A stretch of 5,057 nucleotides of DNA from Planctomycetia bacterium (GTDB lineage: Bacteria; Planctomycetota; Phycisphaerae; Phycisphaerales; UBA1924). Positions 1 through 5,057 of this stretch are shown here, one piece after another. The notes under the pieces were generated by a model, which was not told where the DNA came from, searched no databases, and worked only from the letters and a program-made list of their open reading frames with translations. Position numbers and translations under genes: made by a program. Every line of letters begins with the position of its first letter. Position 1 is the stretch's first letter. Location: assembly GCA_005776545.1 (NCBI GenBank), contig SXOY01000215.1, positions 1 to 5,057 on the forward strand. The letters run 5' to 3'.

Positions 1-34
1 AGGGCAGCGCTCTATCCAGTTGAGCTACGAGCAC
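1..34 (-). tRNA. tRNA, 5' part only (probably tRNA-Arg), truncated by the window edge
   Basis: Read on the minus strand from position 34, the sequence gives a 7-nt acceptor 5' strand (GTGCTCG), TA at positions 8-9, a D-stem GCTC/GAGC that pairs perfectly, a 9-nt D-loop AACTGGATA containing the invariant GG, G26, an anticodon-stem 5' strand CTGCC, and then C32-T33. The window ends exactly before the anticodon, so the isotype cannot be read. The block GTAGCTCAACTGGATAGAGC is typical of bacterial tRNA-Arg, and CTGCC-CT matches the stem of many Arg (CCG/CCT) tRNAs, so Arg is an inference. The gene is divergent from the MFS gene, leaving 47 bp between them. A weak promoter-like pair on the minus strand (TTGTGC/TATGGT near 62-89) could drive it but is not convincing. 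Confidence 0.9.
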
Positions 35-81
35 AAGCGTTTGGGGGTCTCCCTTGTGCCCACCATACTACGATCGCCGCC

Positions 82-1329
82 TTGCACAAGCAACACATAT
101 CCTCCCCCGTCTACCCCGCCTCCCCCACTTGTACACCCATCGGGGCAGGTTTTTGCTTTACATTTATTTCCAGCCTGGGAACCGGGCTGGTGACCAACGG
201 CGCGGCATTCATCGCAGTCAACGCGTTTGACTTCTCCCCGTTTCACAATTACATGCTGGCTGTGTGCACCGGTATCACGTATATCGCCGCCGCGGCGGGT
301 GCGGGGCCGATTTTGCAACGCCTGCGGCCGTTTGTCTCTGAACGCACGATTCTCATGCTTGTCATGGTCGGGCTTGGGCTTTGCACTGCTATTCCATCGC
401 TCCCAGCGGCGAAGGGCTCGAAATGGCCGATCTGGATGATGACGCTGCTGTACACGCCGCTGACTGGCGTGCTTTGGCCGATGGTGGAGAGTTACATATC
501 CGGAGGCAGGTCGGGGCCGGAGCTTCGTAAGACTCTGTCCCGCTGGAACGTGGTGTGGTCGAGCGCAGTTGCGTTTGCGATGTGCATCTCAGCACCGCTG
601 ATTGAAAGCCGCGCGAGCGCAGTGTTACTTGGACTTGGATGTCTGCATGTGTTGAGCATTGGGTTTTTATTTGTGTTTCCACGCAACGTGCCGCGACATC
701 TGGATGAAGATCATGTTCCGGTGCCGGCAACGTACGCCGATTTGCTCACGACCTTTCGGATTCTGTTGCCTGCATCGTACATTGTGATCAGCGCGATCTC
801 GCCCTATCTACCGGGCGCGTTCAGACGATTGGATGTGCCGCTGGCGTGGCACACCGTGCTTGCATCGGCGTGGTTGTTCCCGCGGGTGATTGCATTCTGG
901 ATGCATGATCACACGCAGAAGTGGCGTGGGCACTGGTGGCATCCGGTGCTTGGGGGAATGTTGATACTCGCAGGATTCGGGATTGCGGTGTTCTCGCCTC
1001 GACTCGGGCCAGGAGCGTTTGGCGTTGGAGCGATGATTGTCGGGCTTGCTGCGCTGGGCAGCGGTATGGCGTGCATTTATTCAGGCGCGATTTATTACGT
1101 GATGTCAGTGCATGCATCAGAGGTGAAGGCGGGCGGAAGTCACGAGTCGCTTGTTGGTGTTGGCTACACCATCGGGCCGCTGTTTGGATTACTCGCGACT
1201 GTTGGGATGCAACGCTCGATGATCAGCGAACGTGCGTTTGAGCCTGTGGTTATGGGATTGGTTGCGGTTGTCGCGATTGTGGCGGTCGTTATTGTAATCG
1301 TGCGGGTTCGGCGGCAACATCGAGTTTAA
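82..1329 (+). CDS. MFS-type transporter, 12 predicted membrane segments
   Basis: This is a 415-residue, strongly hydrophobic integral membrane protein, the usual length for a major facilitator superfamily carrier. Hydrophobic stretches lie at about residues 24-48, 58-78, 89-107, 118-138, 157-174, 178-199, 227-246, 256-274, 287-305, 311-340 (possibly two, or one long helix), 358-376 and 387-408, with a basic tail RVRRQHRV. Family-like motifs are WPMVESYISGG (132-142) in the N-terminal half and GGSHESLVGVGYTIGP (351-366) in the C-terminal half, the latter matching the G-x-HE-x-x-x-G-x-G-x-x-x-GP signature of a bacterial MFS subgroup. The substrate cannot be told from sequence. The start is uncertain: TTG at 82 has no Shine-Dalgarno sequence, the frame stays open through the tRNA, and the next ATG (codon 58) would delete the first helix. 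Starts at CTG 175 or GTG 190 would also cut into helix 1. It converges on the next gene with one base between stop codons, leaving no room for a separate terminator. Transporter class is fairly sure; function is unknown. Confidence 0.88.
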   Translation: MHKQHISSPVYPASPTCTPIGAGFCFTFISSLGTGLVTNGAAFIAVNAFDFSPFHNYMLAVCTGITYIAAAAGAGPILQRLRPFVSERTILMLVMVGLGLCTAIPSLPAAKGSKWPIWMMTLLYTPLTGVLWPMVESYISGGRSGPELRKTLSRWNVVWSSAVAFAMCISAPLIESRASAVLLGLGCLHVLSIGFLFVFPRNVPRHLDEDHVPVPATYADLLTTFRILLPASYIVISAISPYLPGAFRRLDVPLAWHTVLASAWLFPRVIAFWMHDHTQKWRGHWWHPVLGGMLILAGFGIAVFSPRLGPGAFGVGAMIVGLAALGSGMACIYSGAIYYVMSVHASEVKAGGSHESLVGVGYTIGPLFGLLATVGMQRSMISERAFEPVVMGLVAVVAIVAVVIVIVRVRRQHRV

Positions 1330-1330
1330 G

Positions 1331-2428
1331 TCACTTGGTGGTCTTGAATAGATCAGCGCTCAGCACCGGATTGGTTTCAAACGCATCAAACGCGACACCG
1401 GCGGCGGCGATTTCTTTGCCGCTGAAATTCACTGTGTATGCAGTAGGAAGTGTGATTCCATCGACAGAAGAGTATTTGGTGAATGTGCGAACCGAATCAC
1501 CGATCGCAGAAGTTGCATCGCGTCCGTGAAAGGCGAGTTGCACTAGACGACCGGTCGATTTTTCGATTGCGAGTCGCGATGTTGCGTTGTGCAATGACAC
1601 TTTGACAAACTCGACAGATGTTTCACCGACCATTCCTTCGCCATCCCCAACCACCACCAGTCCGTTGTTTTCCACGTAGGACTTCAAAATGACAATCGGC
1701 ACGCGAGCCATGGTTCGATTGAACGCAGTGCGGCGACTCTTTGCGATTGTCTCGTGATTGCGGGCGGAAGCCATAGCGGCACTGTCGGCGTTTCGAATTG
1801 TTGAGTACCAATGCTCATTCCATGCGTCGCGCGTGTAATAGCGCTCTGGAAATTCGATGGAGATTTCATGAGTCTCCACTTGGAGCTTGTCAGAAACTGT
1901 TTCAGTTTTTGACGAGGTTGCTCTATACGAGCGAAGACTTTTCAGCTTTTCGACGCCACCTGCCCAGGATACCAGTCGATCTAGAGAAGCCCGACCCGAC
2001 GCGATTTGCTGCGCGGTGCCAGTCGGAATCTCATCATCTTTTTCAATTCGGGATGCGGGGTCTTTCAGAAATGTTGCCTTGCACCCATCAGAGGCAAAGA
2101 ACCAGTACCGACCGTCGTGCACAGCGTATCTGCGGGCATCGCCAATTCCGGCCAAAGCTCCCATTGAGCCACACGCGCCGCCATCAGCGACTTCGTACTT
2201 CGCGGGGTTTTTCAGAAACTCAGACCGAGATTCTGTTGTGGCGAATCGATACTCCATGCCTTCGTGTTCAATTGACAGTTCGGGTTTTCCGGGCACTTCG
2301 CGGCCTGCGACCAGTTCGATGGGATCGACGACAAGAGTTCGTTCAGGCGGTGCTGCCAGACTCGATCCGGACAATGTCGCTACCAGGCCTATTGCGGAAG
2401 CGCTGAATCGGTAGGTATGGCGTTTCAA
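1331..2428 (-). CDS. Exported protein with two degenerate YHS domains and a LolA-like C-terminal domain
   Basis: The protein is about 365 residues from the chosen start. The N-terminus (MKRHTYRF followed by SASAIGLVATLSGSSLA and then APP) is a clear Sec signal peptide, so it acts outside the cytoplasmic membrane. Domain 1 (about 34-79) has the YHS layout, DPIEL...V...HEGMEYRFA...FLKNPAKY, but lacks every usual cysteine. Domain 2 (about 84-126) repeats the layout with Cys86 and Cys116 (ACGSMG ... YWFFASDGCKATFLKDP). Residues from about 148 to the end resemble the LolA/outer-membrane-lipoprotein-sorting beta fold often introduced by A-GG-x-E-KLKSL, with the late motif VDGITLPTAYTVNFSGK. YHS/TRASH domains are known or predicted metal-binding modules; the LolA assignment is from motif resemblance only. 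The start chosen is TTG at 2428, because the strong AGGAGG lies 5 nt upstream, whereas the longer GTG start at 2434 would sit inside that Shine-Dalgarno sequence. The gene is divergent from the Cys-pair protein and convergent with the transporter. No enzymatic residues were recognised. Confidence 0.85.
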   Translation of the reverse strand: MKRHTYRFSASAIGLVATLSGSSLAAPPERTLVVDPIELVAGREVPGKPELSIEHEGMEYRFATTESRSEFLKNPAKYEVADGGACGSMGALAGIGDARRYAVHDGRYWFFASDGCKATFLKDPASRIEKDDEIPTGTAQQIASGRASLDRLVSWAGGVEKLKSLRSYRATSSKTETVSDKLQVETHEISIEFPERYYTRDAWNEHWYSTIRNADSAAMASARNHETIAKSRRTAFNRTMARVPIVILKSYVENNGLVVVGDGEGMVGETSVEFVKVSLHNATSRLAIEKSTGRLVQLAFHGRDATSAIGDSVRTFTKYSSVDGITLPTAYTVNFSGKEIAAAGVAFDAFETNPVLSADLFKTTK

Positions 2429-2453
2429 AAGCACCTCCTAAAAACTAGGTACT
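2419..2453. repeat. Degenerate direct repeat, copy A (overlaps start of the YHS/LolA gene)
   Basis: On the plus strand this copy contains, in order, GGCGTTT (2419-2425), ACCTCCTA (2433-2440), AAACTAGGT (2442-2450) and ACT (2451-2453). The same blocks occur in the same order in copy B at 2526-2566. Copy A covers the SD and first codons of the minus-strand YHS/LolA gene. CCTA-AAAAC-TAGG (2437-2449) inside it is a short inverted repeat. It could be the remnant of a small duplication of the gene's 5' end or a pair of protein-binding sites; the sequence does not decide. Confidence 0.5.
2434..2439 (-). promoter_or_regulatory. Ribosome-binding site AGGAGG that fixes a TTG start
   Basis: Minus-strand reading gives TTTTTAGGAGGTGCTTTTGAAA. 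The perfect anti-SD match ends at 2434 and is followed by a 5-nt spacer and TTG at 2428. The upstream in-frame GTG (2434-2432) shares its first base with the SD and so cannot be served by it. This is one of the two clear ribosome-binding sites in the window; the other precedes the YHS lipoprotein. Confidence 0.75.
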
Positions 2454-2525
2454 GCCGGACTTGCACAGATCGTACTGGTTTTGAGGAACTGTGTTGCAGA
2501 GTCAGAAACAGAAAAAGAGATTGGA

Positions 2526-2566
2526 GGCGTTTTGTACTAACAACTTCCTATCAAACTAGGTTTACT
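2526..2566. repeat. Degenerate direct repeat, copy B (in the divergent intergenic region)
   Basis: This copy carries GGCGTTT (2526-2532), ACTTCCTA (2543-2550), AAACTAGGT (2553-2561) and, after TT, ACT (2564-2566), matching copy A block by block with small spacing differences. A short inverted repeat CCTA-TCAAAC-TAGG (2547-2560) mirrors the one in copy A. It lies about 75-120 bp upstream of the Cys-pair gene and about 100-140 bp upstream of the YHS/LolA gene, a sensible place for a shared operator. No convincing -35/-10 pair was found for either gene here. Confidence 0.5.
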
Positions 2567-2647
2567 ATTGCTACTTTCCGGGTAAGGACCATATTTCAAG
2601 GTCTGAAACTCTTGTTCTCCGATTCCATCTAAATAGGATACATGCAC

Positions 2648-3184
2648 ATGCGTTCCTGGTGGACCATTCTCGCGCTTCTGCCCATGCTCATCCTCGGAGC
2701 ATCTGGGGCTCGCCGGACTTCGGATTGCAAAACAACGATGCCGAGTTGTGCGATGGCTGTTCAGGAGGAAACTCCACCGGAGGAGATTGAGTCATGCTGT
2801 TCGATGAACATGCTTCAAGAAGAAGCGGTTCCTTCAGCTGAAGATGCCGGATCCTGTTGTGCGAACAGCACTCTGCAAGATGAAGTGGTCCCGCTGCCTG
2901 CGAAAAAGTGCTGTGCATCGAATCAAACCGAAGTAATATCACGGAACTGTTGCGGCCGAACCCCGCCTCTAAGCAGCTTGATTTTCTGTTGCTTGACACC
3001 GTTGACATCCGTTCCTTCACCTGCGGGATTTGTCCTAGTCAAGCCAAGCCTGTCTGCGTTTGTGCTTCCAATCTGGGAGATATCACCTCAGGTTCATGCA
3101 CAACGAACTTGGCAATCTCGGCCGGTGTTCGCCAATACTGGACCTCCCCCCTCGCGATCATCTCTTTGCGTTTGGGTGATCTAG
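2648..3184 (+). CDS. Exported protein with repeated Cys-Cys pairs, family not recognised
   Basis: I do not recognise this family. The 178-residue product starts with a signal peptide (MRSWWTILALLPMLILGASGA), then an acidic, cysteine-rich region and a less polar tail ending GPPPSRSSLCVWVI. Counting from ATG 2648, vicinal cysteine pairs lie at about 50-51, 70-71, 88-89, 101-102 and 114-115, with single cysteines at 27, 34 and 174: 13 in all. Two units of about 20 residues are repeated (SCCSMNMLQEEAVPSAEDAG, then SCCANSTLQDEVVPLPAKK). There is no lipobox. ATG 2648 is preferred over ATG 2642 because the only SD-like AGGA (2635-2638) is 9 nt from the former and 3 nt from the latter. It is divergent from the YHS/LolA gene and lies 179 bp upstream of a second YHS gene. 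Paired cysteines in an exported protein suggest metal binding or disulfides; this is inference. The reading frame is supported by the signal peptide and the repeat. Confidence 0.7.
   Translation: MRSWWTILALLPMLILGASGARRTSDCKTTMPSCAMAVQEETPPEEIESCCSMNMLQEEAVPSAEDAGSCCANSTLQDEVVPLPAKKCCASNQTEVISRNCCGRTPPLSSLIFCCLTPLTSVPSPAGFVLVKPSLSAFVLPIWEISPQVHAQRTWQSRPVFANTGPPPSRSSLCVWVI
2792..2908 (+). repeat. Two imperfect tandem coding repeats around Cys-Cys pairs
   Basis: Units 2792-2851 and 2852-2908 encode SCC(S/A)xxxLQ(E/D)E(A/V)VP followed by a variable end. The pattern then decays into shorter CC-containing pieces (CCASNQTEVISRN, CCGR). Similarity is stronger in protein than in DNA, so the duplication is old or kept by selection on the protein. 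Confidence 0.6.
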
Positions 3185-3250
3185 CACATGCGTGATTACT
3201 TGACGATTGTCAGGCAATCCGCGTAACTGACTCTCCGGCGCAGCATCAAA

Positions 3251-3281
3251 AGTGTCGTGAATGCGTCGAATTACTGACACT
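3251..3281. promoter_or_regulatory. 31-bp imperfect palindrome, candidate operator upstream of the YHS lipoprotein
   Basis: The outer arms AGTGTC (3251-3256) and GACACT (3276-3281) match perfectly. Counting inward about the centre at 3266, 11 of 15 position pairs are complementary, plus one G-T. It sits 83 bp before the lipoprotein start and 21 bp before a weak TATAGT (3302-3307). It is not followed by a T-run, so it is a poor terminator for the upstream gene. The role as a dimeric-regulator site is inference. Confidence 0.4.
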
Positions 3282-3330
3282 ATTTCACACGTTTTCGGTC
3301 CTATAGTCTTGTTCAAGTTGGTTCATAACC

Positions 3331-3355
3331 GCTGGCAATGCCAGCACTCAAGGAG
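3331..3355 (+). promoter_or_regulatory. Leader hairpin followed by Shine-Dalgarno AGGAG
   Basis: GCTGGC (3331-3336), loop AAT, GCCAGC (3340-3345) form a perfect 6-bp stem. Five bases later comes AGGAG (3351-3355), with an 8-nt spacer to ATG 3364. The stem leaves the SD free, so it more probably stabilises the 5' end of the mRNA or bears on ribosome loading than hides the start. It confirms the start of the YHS lipoprotein. Confidence 0.5.
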
Positions 3356-3363
3356 TTTCTGAA

Positions 3364-3711
3364 ATGAAGATGATCTCAAGCCTCGCACTCGTCGCCGCCG
3401 CTTCGTTCTTCTCAACGGGTTGCCAGTGCAACGACAAGAGCTGTGAAACAGGCGCTGCCTGCGAAGCCGGCAAGGCCTGCGAAGGCGAAAAAGCTGCCTG
3501 CTGTGCAGGCGGTAAGGCCACCGCAGCAAGCGCAACTGCCAACAGCATGTGCGTTCTCAACCCCACAAACGCGGTTGCTGAAGGCGTCATGACCGAGTAC
3601 AAGGGAACCAAAATTGGTTTCTGCTGTGCAGGTTGCATTGGCAAGTTCAATGCGATGAGCGATGCCGACAAGGCCGCCAAGCTCGCCAAGGTCGGCGTTA
3701 CTCTCAAGTAA
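3364..3711 (+). CDS. Small YHS/TRASH-type metal-site lipoprotein
   Basis: The product is 115 residues, with a signal peptide (MKMISSLALVAAASF) and an acceptable lipobox FSTG-C20, so it is probably lipid-anchored outside the inner membrane. Residues 20-47 are a low-complexity cysteine-rich linker (C20, 22, 27, 33, 39, 46, 47) built of small and charged residues. The C-terminal half (about 61-115) has the YHS/TRASH layout: MCVLNP with Cys63, YKGTKIGFCCAGC with Cys87, Cys88 and Cys91, then F95 and a helical lysine-rich end. Cys63-x23-Cys87-x3-Cys91 is close to the TRASH spacing (C-x19-22-C-x3-C), a module associated with heavy-metal sensing and trafficking. The start is fixed by AGGAG 8 nt upstream. 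It is closed by a strong terminator, so it may be its own transcript or the end of one shared with the Cys-pair gene. The metal and partner are unknown. Confidence 0.85.
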   Translation: MKMISSLALVAAASFFSTGCQCNDKSCETGAACEAGKACEGEKAACCAGGKATAASATANSMCVLNPTNAVAEGVMTEYKGTKIGFCCAGCIGKFNAMSDADKAAKLAKVGVTLK

Positions 3712-3748
3712 ATTCGGATTTGATCACGGATTGAAATCTTGACTCATC

Positions 3749-3781
3749 CAACGCCGCGACCTTCGCGGCGTTGTGTTTTTT
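3749..3781 (+). terminator. Intrinsic (rho-independent) terminator of the YHS lipoprotein gene
   Basis: CAACGCCGCGA (3749-3759) pairs perfectly with TCGCGGCGTTG (3763-3773) around the loop CCT. This 11-bp GC-rich stem is followed by TG and six T (3776-3781). It lies 38 bp after the TAA and abuts the stop codon of ruvX arriving on the other strand. Read on the minus strand, the hairpin is followed by GGATGAG and not a T-run, so it should work mainly for plus-strand transcripts. Confidence 0.92.
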
Positions 3782-4219
3782 CTAACCTCGTGGCAGGCCC
3801 TCGAGGAAATCCCTCAGAATCGCGGCGGCGGCAATCGCATCTCGCCTGGCTTTTTTCTGTTTATGCGTCAGCCCCGACTGTGCCATAGCCCAATCTGCCT
3901 CGCTGCTTGTAAGTCGCTCATCCTGCACGTGCACTGGTATTCCAAGCAATGCCGCCAGGCGTTCGCCGAAAGCCCTCGTCGATTTCGCACGCGGCCCTTC
4001 GGTATCATCCATATTCAGCGGCAATCCCAGCACAATTCCACAGGGACCAGTACCCACATTCTCGCGCACGACCTTTTCGATGCGCGCCAATAGTGCCCGT
4101 CCACCCTCATCAGCCAGTGGAACTTCGAGGATGCATAAGGGTGAACTGGTGCGAGTCTCGCTGTCACCCAGAGCAATTCCAGTTCGCCGATCGCCAAGAT
4201 CAATTCCGACATACCGCAT
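3782..4219 (-). CDS. ruvX: Putative pre-16S rRNA nuclease / Holliday junction resolvase-like protein YqgF (RuvX)
   Basis: The 145-residue cytoplasmic protein has the RNase H-like fold of the YqgF/RuvX family (E. coli YqgF is 138 residues), linked to 16S rRNA 5'-end maturation and proposed as a Holliday junction resolvase. From ATG 4219 the family motifs appear in order: MRYVGIDLGDRRTGIAL with Asp7, IVLGLPLNMDDTEGP (62-76), VQDERLTSSEA with Asp100-Glu101, and KKARRDAIAAAAILRDFL with Asp127. The acidic residues expected at the active site are therefore all present. The start is chosen because family members begin at M-R-Y-x-GID. An in-frame TTG at 4243 would add eight residues and overlap the nadD stop as TTGA; neither start has a clear SD. 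It follows nadD closely and is probably co-transcribed with and translationally coupled to it. The stop abuts the opposing terminator. Confidence 0.93.
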   Translation of the reverse strand: MRYVGIDLGDRRTGIALGDSETRTSSPLCILEVPLADEGGRALLARIEKVVRENVGTGPCGIVLGLPLNMDDTEGPRAKSTRAFGERLAALLGIPVHVQDERLTSSEADWAMAQSGLTHKQKKARRDAIAAAAILRDFLEGLPRG

Positions 4220-4239
4220 GGCAAAACCATAGACATTGT

Positions 4240-4986
4240 TCAAGGAGCAACGCGATAGAGACCCAATTCATCGATTCTGGCGGCGACTCTCGGATCCAGT
4301 TCAGACAGGTTCTTTGCCGGAATGCCTGAAGCGAGTGCAGTTCGAATCGCGGTTGAGCTGATGTTCAATAGAGATGTGTGAACCGAGCATCGACAAATCA
4401 CATCCAACTCGCTGGACGACCATGCTCCAATAGATTCGAGAGACTGGCGGAGTTCGGCGCGTGTAGAAACGGGGGGTCTGAGTACGCACATTGGCTGGGC
4501 CAGTGTTATGAGTTGATGCGCCTCGCGCCAGCGATGAAGCCCAGAGGCCTGATCGGCTCCGATCATGAAACGAATGTGTAATTGAGGATTGGCACACAGA
4601 GCGCGTCGGACGGTGTCGATCGTGTAACTGGGTCCGTGCTGCATTGCAGCGCGATCGATTTCGTCTGTCCATACACAGGCGCGGTCGATACCGGTTACGG
4701 CCAGTCGAAGCAACTCGACTCGTTGGGACGGGGCTGGCTGGCGGAAATTCGCCGCCGGACCAGATGCAGGGACAACTTTGAAAGGCGAAACGGCGGCGGG
4801 AACAAAGACGAGCCAAGCAGACCGCCAGTCGGGTTCCGGCAGGGTCGATCGCAACTCGATGGCTACCTTCATATGAGCGAGATGAACCGGATCAAAGGAT
4901 CCGCCAACCAAAATGACGTGGCGGATACCGGACATAAGTTCTTGCGGCAACACTGCTTGCATGATGTTTGAGGCGTCATTATTCAT
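4240..4986 (-). CDS. nadD: Nicotinate-nucleotide adenylyltransferase (NadD)
   Basis: NadD joins nicotinate mononucleotide and ATP to give deamido-NAD and pyrophosphate in NAD biosynthesis, in the cytoplasm. From ATG 4986 the product is 248 residues, longer than the usual 190-215. It carries the nucleotidyltransferase motif GGSFDPVHLAH (28-38, HxxH with Ala where Gly is common), VPAAVSPFK (62-70), SYTIDTVRR (120-128), FMIGADQ followed by LHRW (140-153), ISSTAIR (209-215) and a typical RIDELGLYR end. The extra length is about 20 residues before the first strand plus loop insertions. Start options are GTG 4992, ATG 4986, and ATGs at codons 9 and 18 of this model. ATG 4986 is preferred because it forms an ATGA overlap with the stop of an upstream open frame and has a weak AAGAG 5 nt before it. 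It is followed by ruvX with overlap or about 20 nt. Confidence 0.95.
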   Translation of the reverse strand: MNNDASNIMQAVLPQELMSGIRHVILVGGSFDPVHLAHMKVAIELRSTLPEPDWRSAWLVFVPAAVSPFKVVPASGPAANFRQPAPSQRVELLRLAVTGIDRACVWTDEIDRAAMQHGPSYTIDTVRRALCANPQLHIRFMIGADQASGLHRWREAHQLITLAQPMCVLRPPVSTRAELRQSLESIGAWSSSELDVICRCSVHTSLLNISSTAIRTALASGIPAKNLSELDPRVAARIDELGLYRVAP

Positions 4987-5057
4987 GCACACTCTTGCTC
5001 GTCCGGCTTCACAATCGTTGGATTGCGCCCTAGACTATGCCTACGACCCGGCCCCAT
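4983..5057 (-). CDS. C-terminal end of an unidentified upstream gene (partial)
   Basis: On the minus strand one frame is open from the window edge for 24 codons, ending in GRNPTIVKPDEQECA and TGA (4985-4983); the other two frames hit stops near the edge. The TGA overlaps the proposed nadD ATG as ATGA, the usual arrangement of translationally coupled operon genes. The first codon at the edge reads ATG, which may be coincidence. The stretch is too short to assign a family and could be a chance open frame in a nadD leader. Confidence 0.4.
   Translation of the reverse strand: MGPGRRHSLGRNPTIVKPDEQECA

Noticed and set aside
170..190. CCAGCC...GGCTGG inverted repeat
   Set aside because: Lies within the coding sequence of the transporter's first helix; most likely incidental.
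1798..2406. Long plus-strand open frames antisense to the YHS/LolA gene
   Set aside because: They are shadows of the minus-strand gene, rich in Arg/Ser/Pro and Cys typical of antisense translation, with no motif.
2568..2595. TTGCTA-16-CATATT as a promoter for the Cys-pair gene
   Set aside because: Only 4 of 6 matches in each hexamer, no better than chance in an AT-richer intergenic stretch.
2417..2632. 71-codon plus-strand open frame beginning inside the YHS/LolA gene
   Set aside because: It overlaps the start and signal-peptide codons of a well-supported minus-strand gene, has no SD and shows no recognisable domain.
2908..3195. 95-codon alternative frame over the second half of the Cys-pair gene
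   Set aside because: The first frame carries the signal peptide and repeated CC units without a break up to its stop; no frameshift is needed.
3188..3226. Twelve-codon ORF (MRDYLTIVRQSA) after the Cys-pair gene
   Set aside because: Too short, with no SD or other support.
3302..3307. TATAGT as a -10 box for the YHS lipoprotein
   Set aside because: No acceptable -35 lies at 16-18 bp; kept only as a weak hint.
3311..3325. GTTCA repeated at a 10-bp interval
   Set aside because: Two 5-bp words are too short to claim as a binding site.
4582..4971. Plus-strand open frame antisense to nadD
   Set aside because: The minus strand encodes all NadD motifs over the same bases.

Overview
The window looks like a chromosomal segment of a bacterium, most plausibly from the Planctomycetota (perhaps the Phycisphaerae class). 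That placement is inferred from recognising the style of three genes: a YHS-domain protein fused to a LolA-like domain, a small cysteine-rich YHS lipoprotein, and an MFS carrier ending in a G-x-HE-x-x-x-G-x-G-x-x-x-GP signature. Frequent TTG/GTG starts and weak ribosome-binding sites fit but do not prove it. No mobile element, CRISPR array or rRNA was seen.

Layout from left to right. Positions 1-34 are the 5' part of a tRNA (probably Arg) on the minus strand, cut by the window edge immediately before its anticodon. An MFS-type transporter (82-1329, +) follows and converges, with a single base between the stop codons, on a minus-strand exported protein with two degenerate YHS domains and a LolA-like C-terminus (1331-2428). 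A divergent intergenic region of about 220 bp holds two copies of a degenerate repeated element. It separates this gene from an exported, unrecognised protein rich in Cys-Cys pairs (2648-3184, +). After 179 bp containing a 31-bp imperfect palindrome and a leader hairpin comes a small YHS/TRASH-type lipoprotein (3364-3711, +), closed by a strong intrinsic terminator (3749-3781). On the minus strand an apparent operon runs from the right edge: the tail of an unidentified ORF (4983-5057), nadD (4240-4986) and ruvX (3782-4219). The first two overlap by ATGA, and the nadD stop lies at or within about 20 nt of the ruvX start.

The right-hand genes are housekeeping: NAD biosynthesis and the YqgF/RuvX nuclease-fold protein. 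The central 2.4 kb (1331-3711) is the unusual part. Three consecutive genes encode exported proteins, two with YHS/TRASH-like metal-site domains and one with five vicinal cysteine pairs. A shared role in cell-envelope metal or thiol chemistry is a reasonable inference, but nothing in the sequence names a metal or shows that the genes are co-regulated.
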